From the NCBI GenBank assembly GCA_023376005.1, contig CM042181.1, positions 18,141,200 to 18,205,199 of the forward strand: DNA of 64,000 bases, read 5' to 3'. A program made the translations under genes and the position numbers. This document shows positions 56,183 to 64,000 of the stretch, one piece after another. The notes under the pieces are model-generated. The model worked only from the letters and a program-made list of their open reading frames with translations, had not been told where the DNA came from and did not search any database. The stretch comes from Doryteuthis pealeii (Eukaryota; Mollusca; Cephalopoda; Myopsida; Loliginidae). The first letter of the stretch is position 1. Each line of letters opens with the position of its first letter.

Positions 56183-56382
56183 AAAGCAGTTAGAAAAATA
56201 ATTAATTAACACAACTCCTACCCCAGCTATGGTTAGCGGAATGAGAACAGGATACCCCCGTGGAATAAATAAAGGGTTAGTTTCAAAGTTCCGTGATGGC
56301 TCCCGAATACGACAAGAAAGTTCCCGAGTTCGAAAAGAAGGTTCCTGAGTCCAAGAAGGTTCCCGAGTCCGACAAGGAATAC

Positions 56383-56421
56383 CTGAAGAAGGCCGGAGGG
56401 TATATCGGCCGAAACGTTGTA
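56383..56421 (+). ncRNA. hammerhead-like motif, right arm
   Basis: CTGAAGA, A, stem II GGCCG...CGGCC (5 bp), GAA, stem III AC-GTT-GT, A. Core and both stems are intact except for the single extra A before stem II. Confidence 0.48.
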
Positions 56422-56525
56422 CAAATAACAATGAAGATGGGGACAATAGTCCGAATAATGCAAATAATACTGAGGCTTAATTTGTTGTAGATTTTTTCAG
56501 ACTGTTATCCTTATCTTTATTGTTA

Positions 56526-57140
56526 CTAGCAAATATATGCACCCTCCGGGTGCAAGTATTTAAGTTTTAATGTAATGAAATATCGTATTAAATTAGAAAG
56601 TCTAATAAGAATGCAGATAAAAAGATTTGAAACAGAGTGGGGGTATAATAGAAAAATAGAAATGAAACTTACTCTTCCATCACTGCCGTCTTTCATTGCT
56701 GAATTTTACTTATTTAACTATTTAGTTAAATTAGGAAATAAAGAATAAAATTACACTTATTTTTTCTTGTTAATGGATTTCATTTAAGATTCATTGAAGA
56801 GATTTTTGCTTATATTCATTAAAATAAAATCAAACAGTTAGAAATCAATAATACTAAGCACATATTTAATAAAATCACATTTTTAATATCAATATGCAAA
56901 TTAGCCTTCCCGTTCACACTGCAAACCACTATTTTTTGTATATATAAATACAATAGCATGTTATTTGTATGTAGATATGGACAACACTAATGAAAAGGTG
57001 AAGCAATTTTATTAGTAATTGAGGTTTAAATATAAATAAAATCATGAAGAATGTGATGTAAATAACTGTTAATTGTGACTCTATTAGTAATATAGTTTCG
57101 GTTACAGACAGAAAAACACACAATCTCCATTATAATAAGA
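56526..57140 (-). mobile_element. Helitron-like element, family 1
   Basis: CTAG at 56526-56529, hairpin TGCACCCTCCGGGTGCA, ending (5' end on the - strand) TCTTATTATAATGGAG at 57140. It is 615 bp, in CDC16 intron 1. Confidence 0.8.
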
Positions 57141-57300
57141 TATACACAACATTTTGTCCGATGTGCCCTCTGGCCTTCTTCCAGTGTTTCTTGTTAGAAT
57201 CGGAGGCTTCATAGAACTTCAAACCAAACCCTTTATTTTAATCGATTGGACGTACATAGTTCTCATTCCATTAACCCTAATCAGGTACAAGTGGTAAGCT
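57141..57300 (-). mobile_element. tRNA/hammerhead composite, fragment
   Basis: ACAACATTTTGTCCGATGTG, CCCTCTGGCCTTCTTCCAG is a degraded hammerhead-like segment (57144-57183). It is followed by the repeat end and body (AAACCCTTTATTTTAATCGA, GTTCTCATTCCATTAACCC). Wedged between two Helitron copies. Confidence 0.5.
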
Positions 57301-57331
57301 ATCTTTAATACTTGTGTTATTATTATTATTA

Positions 57332-57967
57332 CTAGCAAATATATGCACCCTCCGGGTGCAAGTATTTAAGTTTTAATATAATAAAATATATTAAATTAGA
57401 AAGGGTAATGAAACTGAATAAGAATGTAGATAAAAAGATTTGGAACAGAGGGGGTATGATTGAAAAATAGAACAACTTTGAAACTAACTCTTCCATCATT
57501 TTCCGTTACTCCCGTCTTTCATTGGTAAATTTTCCTAATTTAACTGTTTAGTTAAAATAGGAAGTAAAGAATAATATTAGTTATTTCTTCTTGTTAAAGG
57601 ATTTCTTTTAAGATTTATTGAAGAGATTTTTGCTCATATTCATTAAGATGAAAGCAAATAATTAGAAATCAATAATACTAAGCATATATTTATTAAAATC
57701 AAATTTTTAAGATCAATATGCAAATTAGCCTTCCCATTCATACTGTAAACCTCTATTTCGTTGTATATATAAATACAATTGCATGTTATTAGTATGTAGA
57801 TATTGTCAACAGCATAAGTAATGTAAAACAATTTTATTAATAATTGAGGTATAGATAAAAATAAAATCATGGTAAATATAATGTAAATAACAAAGGGAAT
57901 TGTGACTTGAATAGTAATATAGTTTCGGTTACAGACATACAAACCCACAATCTCCATTATAATAAGA
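57332..57967 (-). mobile_element. Helitron-like element, family 1
   Basis: CTAG at 57332-57335 after an ATT run, hairpin TGCACCCTCCGGGTGCA, 5' end TCTTATTATAATGGAG at 57967. It is 636 bp, the same length as the copy at 11504. Confidence 0.8.
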
Positions 57968-58480
57968 TTTCTCTTTTAACTCTGATAATTGAGTTACAAC
58001 AGAGCTTCTATATAAATATCAACATGTAAATTTCTTTTCTTTTTCTTTCCATCCAATTCAGCACCAATTACTCTGTTCACCTTGTATCTTTGCTTAGTAA
58101 ATCTTTTTCCCTATAATTAATACTTGTTTCTTATTATTATTTTTCTGTTAACTTTGATAATAGTTACAACAGAGCTTCTATATAAATATCAACATGTAAA
58201 TTTCTCTTTTTCTTCTCCAATTCAGCAATTATTCTGTTCACCTTGTATCTTTGCTTAGTAAACCTTTTCCCCTATCCTTTATATTCGTTGTTTCTTTCTA
58301 TTAATTCTCTGTTAACTTTGATACTCAAGTTACAACAGGACTTCTATATAATTATCAACAACTGATGTTAAATTTCTTCTTTTTCTTCTCCAATTAAGCA
58401 ATTATTCTGTTCACCTTGTATCTTTGCTTAGTAAACGTTTTCTCCTATCTTGTAAATTTTTCTCTTTTTCTCCACTTCAG
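57968..58480 (+). repeat. tandem copies of the CDC16 exon-2 acceptor region
   Basis: Three ~165-bp units (from about 57970, 58145 and 58310) share TTACAACAGAGCTTCTATAT, TTCACCTTGTATCTTTGCTT and TTCTCCAATTCAG. Two units end in a polypyrimidine tract plus CAG followed by CACCAATTA or CAATTATTC (AG at 58060-58061, 58224-58225); the third has AAG (58398). The real acceptor CCACTTCAG-CACCAATATG follows at 58480. Confidence 0.75.
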
Positions 58481-58535
58481 CACCAATATGAATCGGCTGT
58501 GTTTTGGGCAGACAAAGCAGTTTCTTTATCCAATG
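58481..58535 (+). CDS. CDC16: CDC16/APC6, coding exon 2
   Basis: 55-nt exon reading HQYESAVFWADKAVSLSN plus G, residues 32-49, before GTAAGTC. Q-Y-x-S-A-[LV]-F-W-A-D-K is the first TPR helix of CDC16, directly after the VRQY(L/I)D motif of exon 1. The phases join both sides (phase 0 in, phase 1 out). An internal ATG at 58488 could mislead ORF callers. Confidence 0.9.
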
Positions 58536-58810
58536 GTAAGTCACTATATTTTCCGTGAATATATCGATCCAACATTTTCCATGTGGAATGGAAAATTCCA
58601 TGGAACTTTCCCGATTGGGGGAATTTAAAAATAATCTTTTTTTTTTTTTTAAACTAATTTTTTTTTTTTGTTGACTGTTGTTAAGCTTTGCCATGAACTA
58701 GTATAAAAATCCATAATAATCAGGTTTCATTTGATTTGTTAAATGACCCTAAATGGGTTGATATGCCACAAAACAAAACAGTTGATTTTATTATGTTCCA
58801 CTAGAAATAA

Positions 58811-59880
58811 TAGAAGTTAAGCAGTGATGAGCCTGTTCAATACTTAATTGGGTGACCATTTAAGCAGCAACAGGTCCTTTATTTATCAAAATGACTTGAT
58901 TCAACATTAAATGACCCGAAAAAGTGTTGATATGCCATAAAACAAAACAACCAACCATTTGATTTTAAAAAGTTCCACTAGAAATAATAATAGAAGTTAA
59001 GCAGTGATGAGCCTGTTCAATACTTAATTGGGTAACCACTTAAGCAACAGCAGGTACTGTACTCCACCTGAGTCCTTTGTTTATCAAAATGACTTGATTT
59101 GGTATTGAATGACCCGAAAAGGGTTGATATGCCACAACAAGCATGTTTCTCATTGTTGCTTTCATCTTTGATTAAAAAAGAGAATGGTCAAATAATAGGG
59201 GATCAGTTTATAACTTGTTAGAATAGAAAATGGAACCCCCACTTTATAATCACATTCTCTTTTCTTGTTATTTAAGTACTGATTCCCAACAAGAATGATT
59301 ACAGTAAAGTCATGCTGAAAGCACAGATTTCTGCTAGAAGTTAAGCAACAATGAAGCTGTTCAATACTTAATTGGGTGACCATTTAAACAACAGCAGATA
59401 CTGTAAGCAACATGTGTCCTTTGTTTATCAAAATGGACTTTATTCGTTATTAAATGACCCTAAAAAGGGTTGATATGCCGTAAACCAAAACAATTGATTG
59501 TATAATGTTCCACTAGAACTAATAATAGAAGTTAAGCAGCAATGAGCCTGTTCAATACTTAATTGGGTAAACATTTAAGCTATAGCAGATAGTGTAAGCA
59601 ACCTGAGTCCTTTGTTTAATAAAAATTAACTTGATTCAGCATTAAATGACCCGAAAAGTGTTGATATGCACCGGTTCCTGCTAGATCACCATAGTTAAAT
59701 AGCAATGAGCCTGTTCAATACTTAATTGGATGACCATTTAAGCAACAGCAGCTATTGTAAGTAACCTGATTCCTTTTTTTATCAAAATGACTTGATTTGA
59801 CATTAAATAACCCACAAAGAGTTGATATGCTATAAAACAAAACAACCAACCAACCAACCAACCAACACCGGGTTTAATAA
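58811..59880 (+). mobile_element. 5S rRNA-derived SINE array, five units
   Basis: Each unit has AAGTTAAGCAGTGATGAGCC (5S box A and intermediate element) then TGTTCAATACTTAATTGGGT and GACC (box C), the internal pol III promoter of 5S rRNA, at about 58814, 58994, 59339, 59530 and 59695. A shared tail follows (TTTATCAAAATGACTTGATT, AAATGACCCGAAAAGGGTTG, ATATGCCATAAAACAAAACA). Too diverged to be 5S genes. This is the SINE3-type design. Confidence 0.72.
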
Positions 59881-59917
59881 ATAATTACTTGGTGTTATTG
59901 ATTTCTATTAATATAGT

Positions 59918-60200
59918 TATGACGGTGAACGAGAATGGAAAAAGAGCAAGACATTGTCTTGCCTGCTGGGATCGAACCCGCGTCCTCCCGCATGCGAAAA
60001 CAACTGCGATTCAGGAACTGGACGGACGCGAGGTTCGACTGATGTGCCCGGATGTTTGGGTAATATGCCCATAAGTAACGAAAGTGAGTAAAGGTGACAA
60101 GCAGAAAAGTATTCGGCCTACGTGAGACGGCAGTCAGAAAAGATTATTTCGGCGATGACGACTTTCAGCTGCTAGATGAAGACTGTGTTAACCAAAAAGA
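59918..60200 (-). mobile_element. tRNA-like SINE, copy 2 (partner 16795)
   Basis: GACGGTGAACGAGAATGG, CTGGGATCGAACCCGCGTCC, GAACTGGACGGACGCGAGGT. GGGATCGAACCC is an intact complement of a B-box. Homology with copy 1 extends to TTTCAGCTGCTAGATGAAGA. Confidence 0.65.
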
Positions 60201-60359
60201 AAGTTTGGCTTGCGAGAAGACGGCGGACTCGTTTCTTTTTGCCCCCCCCCCTCTATTTTTCCGCCTTCTATAATAGTTTTATTCTCAAACGTATTCAAAG
60301 TAATCCTATGTATAATTTTATATAGAAATCAATTAAATTATAAGGAAAATAACTAATCT

Positions 60360-60691
60360 TTTTATGTGTTCTTATTTAGATTTGTTAGTCTTTCTAATTT
60401 AATATGTTTTATTACATTAAAACTTGCTGGGTTTAACAAAACTGGGTTTAATAAATAATTACTTGGGGTTATTGATCTCTTACATATTAAAATCAATCCT
60501 ATAAATGATATTCTATAAAAACCAACTAAAATATAATTGAAATAGGTTATCTTTTTATATGTGTTCTTATTTAATTTCGTTATGAGCTCTCCGGACACAA
60601 GTATTTAAGATTTAATGTAATTAAATATATTAAATTTTCTAATTTAATAAATCTTAAATACTTTTGCCTGGAGAGGTCATATTTTTACTAG
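60360..60691 (+). mobile_element. eroded Helitron family-1 3' fragments
   Basis: TCTAATTTAATATGTTTTAT and ATTTAATAAATCTTAAATAC, TTTTGCCTGGAGAGGTCATA, TTTTTACTAG resembles the family-1 end, with a damaged hairpin before CTAG (60688-60691). Confidence 0.45.
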
Positions 60692-61579
60692 TATAATATA
60701 ATGAAAGCTCATGTCAGAAATTTCAACAAATCTTATCCTCTTATTATAGTAGATTCAGTCTCTTTTTTTTCTGTAACCGAAACTATGTCACTGCTTACAT
60801 CACAATATTTTTAAGAAAATTCTTTGAAAAATTGAGATTCAAATTTTCATGAAACTTTTTATATTTATTCACCTTTAGATGAATTTATGTTTAAAATAGT
60901 TTTTTTTTTTTTTTTTTTTTTTTTCCCCTAAAATATATTAGGGGAAATTTTTTTTTACTAGGTCGACCTGTCCCCCACCCCCCACCCTTATTATTTCATT
61001 TTATGAAATCTGAACAAAATATATTTTAATCGTACAATTTTAATATTTTTCTATAAAGAAATTTTTAGAAACTTTTTCAAGGTCCTTACTGTCTTAAAAG
61101 AAAACAAATATCTCGGTGGAGTGAATATAATGCTTTTTAATTAATTATAAAAAAAAAATTATTTATTTTTACACCACCCTCAGGGTTTTTTTTTTATTTA
61201 TTTATTTATTTATTTTTTTTTGCTGAGGGTCTTCATGTCCTGCATATGATGTTAAGCTTTAACTGATGATGAGGTTCCAGTTCTGGAAGTCTGGGGAATG
61301 TGGAGCACCCCTTCATCACCATTGCTCACAGGTCAACTCTGACCCGGAGTGGTCTATGGGTTAAATAGAAAAAAAAATGAGTTTGCAAAAATGTTTTTTA
61401 AAAATTGAGTACCCATAAAAAAAATGAATAAAACAAACGTCTTCAGCATAAAATAACCCAACAAGGGTTGACATGTCATAAAACCCAACCAACCAGCCTT
61501 TTTTTTTTTTTTTTCCTAGTTAATTTAATTATTACCTTTCCATTAAAAATTGAATGTGAATTTTTATTAAAAATTTCAG
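60692..61579. other. CDC16 intron 2, repeats, no gene
   Basis: T-runs at 60898-60924 and 61190-61225. 61245-61350 (TCTGGAAGTCTGGGGAATGT, CAACTCTGACCCGGAGTGG) is a dispersed element also at 63235-63335 and 54265. The AACCCAACAAGGGTTGACAT tail is at 61447-61466. Confidence 0.5.
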
Positions 61580-61677
61580 GAGTTGTGGATGATGTTTATT
61601 GGTATGCACAGGCTCTTTACCTTACTGGACAATATCATCGGGCCTCACATCTTTTACGTAGCAGAAAACTGGACAAG
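61580..61677 (+). CDS. CDC16: CDC16/APC6, coding exon 3
   Basis: 98-nt exon after AAAAATTTCAG and before GTAAGTC. Residues 50-82: GVVDDVYWYAQALYLTGQYH, then RASHLLRSRKLDK. D-V/I-Y-W-x-A-Q-x-L-Y-L-T-x-Q-Y-H-R-A-x-H-x-L-R-S-R-K-L-D-K is the highly conserved N-terminal TPR of CDC16. It ends in phase 0. The next exon (expected to begin near an LYEACRYLAARC-like block) is not in the remaining 2.3 kb, so the gene continues beyond the window. Confidence 0.93.
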
Positions 61678-61803
61678 GTAAGTCAAAACACATGAATTAT
61701 CTCCCCTTGGATCATTTATTGACGAGTTACCTCCCTTAGATTCTTCCTCGATATAATCAAAATGTTTTATGAATGAGGATAGAATGGAACTACTTAGGAA
61801 TAT

Positions 61804-62420
61804 TAGGCTCTGCCAAAATGTTGACATTTTAAAAACGAATTAAAATGAATTAAATCGATTTATTTAAGGTTAAATTTTTGTCTAAGTCGAAGTGTAGTAA
61901 CATAATGAGCATCAGTAAAAAAAATTTTTTAAATAAATTAAAAAAAAATATTACACATGATTTATGTTTTTAATATATTTTAAACTATTTTTGGACCATA
62001 TGACCTTTAGGCACCTCTTTTTGATCTCTACTAAGAAAGGACATGTTTTTCATTTACACCGTCAATATCCGGTTGTTTTAACAGACGATTTTTAGATTTT
62101 CTTTTTAATTATAAAGCTAACCCCTAACTAACAACCGGATATTGACGGTGTAAATGAAAAACATGTCCTTTCTTAATCGAGATTAAAAGGGGTGCCTAAA
62201 GGTAATATGGTCCCCTTTTTTTTTCTTTGGTCAATTTTGCTCAAATATATCGTAAACCTGGCCGTAAACACTACCAAAGATGACGTAAAATCCTTATTTC
62301 ACAAAATACCCCCCCCCCCGATTGAAAATGAATTACCAAAAATCAGGGAATTATTCGATTTTAATGAAATTTTTAGTGTTGATTTATCAATGAATGAATT
62401 TTTATAATGCATCAGTTATT
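61804..62420. mobile_element. TIR/fold-back element in CDC16 intron 3
   Basis: TTAGGCTCTGCCAAAATGTTG matches the start at 53873. An inner inverted repeat, 61993-62213, pairs GGACCATATGACCTTTAGGC...ACACCGTCAATATCCGGTTG with its inverse. ATTCGATTTTAATGAAATTT, TTAGTGTTGATTTATCAATG at 62350-62400 is shared with 2095-2140. Confidence 0.6.
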
Positions 62421-63355
62421 TTATTTCAAAACTTTCTGATATAATTAAGTATTTCTACTATGGTAAATTGATATATAAAATACATTTGAAATATGAAATG
62501 CCTAATGTTAAGTTTCAAATTTCATATTTTTAGATTCTAAAAACATTTATTTAATAACTACATTAGTTTATTATTGTTATCTAATAATTTTTGTGGAAAA
62601 ACTCTATTGAAAATTTAGCACCCCCACCCCTTTTTTAAACAGAACAAATATTAATGTATATTTTTTTCTTTTCTAATATAATAGCCAATTAAATAATAAT
62701 CGAAAATATCTCCAAAAATTATTTTTTTTAGTTTTTATTTTACATTTAATTTTCCGATTTTCGGTATTTATTTTCTACCAGGATAGTTTGCTTAAATTTT
62801 TTTTTTTTTTTTTTTCTTCTATTCACACCTTCGATCTTTTTCTTTTCACTGTAATCAGTTTCAACTTTATATAATCCCAAGTTTCTGCTGGTAGTTAAAA
62901 GTGTCTCCTAATTAAGTGTAAAATTTCAAGAATATTGATAAAGATTAGCTACTTTGATTTTGAAAAAAAAAAATAGCATATAAAATTTAGTCTAAAAAAA
63001 AAACAAGTCATATTTTATGTTTTTGGCTTTTCGAAGCAAAATATTTTAACTCGCTGTAAAAAATAATTCAATGGATTAAAACACATAAAAGTTACATATT
63101 TAGAAAGATTATTTTTCTTTCCAACCATATAAATATTTTAAAGATTGGACCAGAAATACCCGAGAAATTGTTATTTGAACCGATGAAGGTGAAAATTTGT
63201 CATTGTCCCGATTTTACCAAATGAGTTGGTAATGGTATTTGGAGTTCTGGGGAATGTGCAGTTATTGCTATTACTCTCAGGTCCACTCTGACCTGGAGTG
63301 GTAGTACCTGTTAGTGTCCTATCTATGGGTTAAATAGAGATAGTTTTATGAATCG
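62421..63355. other. AT-rich intron, no gene recognised
   Basis: Poly-T runs and AT-rich sequence. 63235-63335 repeats the CTGACCTGGAGTGGTAGTAC element. Confidence 0.5.
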
Positions 63356-63778
63356 ACGGGGTGGCCTAAAGTCGGTATCAGCCTGTCAGCGAGGGAGTCT
63401 ATCCCATTTTCAATAGCGCTAGACCAAGGAGATTGTTTTAGCGTCTGAGGCGGAACCCCACACCTACCATCAGCTCCTTACTTTACCGTACAGATCCCTG
63501 TGGTACTCATATGCTGAGTTGGCGAGGACCGGTACCGAACTAGGAACCTTGTGGTTTCTAGCCTAACGCTCTACCGACTGAGGTTCCTAGTTCGGTACTG
63601 GTCCTCGCCAACTCAGCGTATGAATAGCACAGGGATCTGTGCAGTAAAGTAAGGAGCTGATGGTAGGTGTGGCGCTCCACATCAGATGCTAAAACAATTT
63701 CCTTGGTCTAGCGCTATTGAAAAGGGGATAGACTCCCTTGCTGACAGGCTGATACCGACTTAAGGCCGCCCCGCCGAC
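63356..63778. mobile_element. inverted pair of tRNA-derived SINEs
   Basis: CGACGGGGTGGCCTAAAGTC at the left returns inverted at 63755-63778, and GCTGAGTTGGCGAGGACCGG at 63511 returns at 63602-63621. Each arm holds GGTACCGAACTAGGAACC and TCTACCGACTGAGG, tRNA-like B- and A-boxes; the 5' heads meet near 63583. Arms differ by substitutions. Same family as 6441-7145. Confidence 0.75.
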
Positions 63779-63819
63779 TTTACTTTTTTACTTTATGAAT
63801 AGAAGAACCTGTATTTGGC

Positions 63820-64000
63820 ATAAAATAACCCAACAAGGGTTGAAGTGCCATAAAATCCAACCAACCACCAAGTATGAATAAAACAAAATGTCTTTGGCAT
63901 AAAATAACCCAACAAGGGTTGACATGCCATAAAATCCAACCAACTACCAAGAATGATAAAACAAATATCTTTGGCATAAATAACCCAACCAAGACTCTCT
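63820..64000. repeat. tandem retroelement tails
   Basis: TTTGGCATAAAATAACCCAA, CAAGGGTTGACATGCCATAA, AATCCAACCAACCACCAAG repeated about every 75-80 bp, 2.5 copies to the window end. Confidence 0.7.

Larger units (their letters stand above)
55975..56475 (+). mobile_element. tRNA/hammerhead composite element with inverted ends, copy 1
   Basis: Order: tail and hammerhead-like motif inverted (55985-56090), tRNA-Leu/Ser-like head (56096-56182), body (TTAGCGGAATGAGAACAGG, AATAAATAAAGGGTTAG), four 18-24-bp repeats (GTTCCCGAGTTCGAAAAGAA and variants, 56303-56380), hammerhead-like motif (56383-56421) and tail (ATGAAGATGGGGACAATAGT, CCGAATAATGCAAATAATAC). The two hammerhead/tail segments form inverted repeats of about 80-90 bp. 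The Lys/Glu/Pro-rich frames across the repeats are not genes. Confidence 0.65.

Noticed and set aside
58811..59760. possible 5S rRNA genes
   Set aside because: Only the promoter-bearing core matches; the stems and the rest of 5S are absent and a SINE-like tail follows.

Overview
This window is animal nuclear DNA: AT-rich, intron-split genes with GT-AG splice sites, and dense SINE, LINE, Helitron-like and fold-back repeats. LINE fragments ending in C2H2 zinc fingers, 5S- and tRNA-derived SINEs and very large intronic satellites fit a lophotrochozoan, perhaps a mollusc such as a cephalopod. The species is inference. There are no bacterial-style operons and no CRISPR array.

Three host genes can be read from exons joined by hand. 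(1) + strand: the last two coding exons of an SLC15/POT-type peptide transporter (2685-2750 and 12203-12393), split by a 9.45-kb repeat-filled intron. (2) - strand: an apparently complete five-exon AKAP14 (AKAP28) homologue, coding exons 39133-39139, 36823-37196, 32162-32341, 25484-25536 and 22370-22454. The splice phases agree at every junction and give 232 residues. (3) + strand: the first three coding exons of CDC16/APC6, an anaphase-promoting-complex subunit (exon 1 at 39284-39376, repeated at 52754-52846; exon 2 at 58481-58535; exon 3 at 61580-61677). It runs off the right edge. AKAP14 and CDC16 are head to head, with start codons about 145 bp apart. Between them lie an RFX X-box, two CCAAT boxes and an NRF1-like site.

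Layout. 1-12.5 kb: SLC15 3' end with Helitron-like elements, TIR elements, a direct ~5-kb-spaced duplication and LINE fragments. 12.5-16.2 kb: 133-bp satellite. 16.3-22.3 kb: Helitron ends, SINEs, a LINE RNase H relic and palindromes. 22.4-39.1 kb: AKAP14, with introns holding 114-bp and 127-bp satellites, a fold-back element, zinc-finger LINE relics and partial copies of its own exon 2. 34.8-53.9 kb: a forward/inverted/forward (A-A'-A) arrangement carrying the AKAP14/CDC16 promoter and first exons three times. The inverted copy differs almost only by one-base indels, so a fold-back read or assembly error is a serious possibility. 53.9-64 kb: CDC16 introns with a tRNA/hammerhead-like composite element, two Helitron-like elements, decoy copies of the exon-2 acceptor, a 5S-derived SINE array and an inverted tRNA-SINE pair.

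The least ordinary features are hammerhead-ribozyme-like motifs at about a dozen sites, some built into tRNA-headed elements flanked by inverted copies of the motif; an AKAP14 with three CxxC motifs and two possible RII-binding helices; and the A-A'-A structure.
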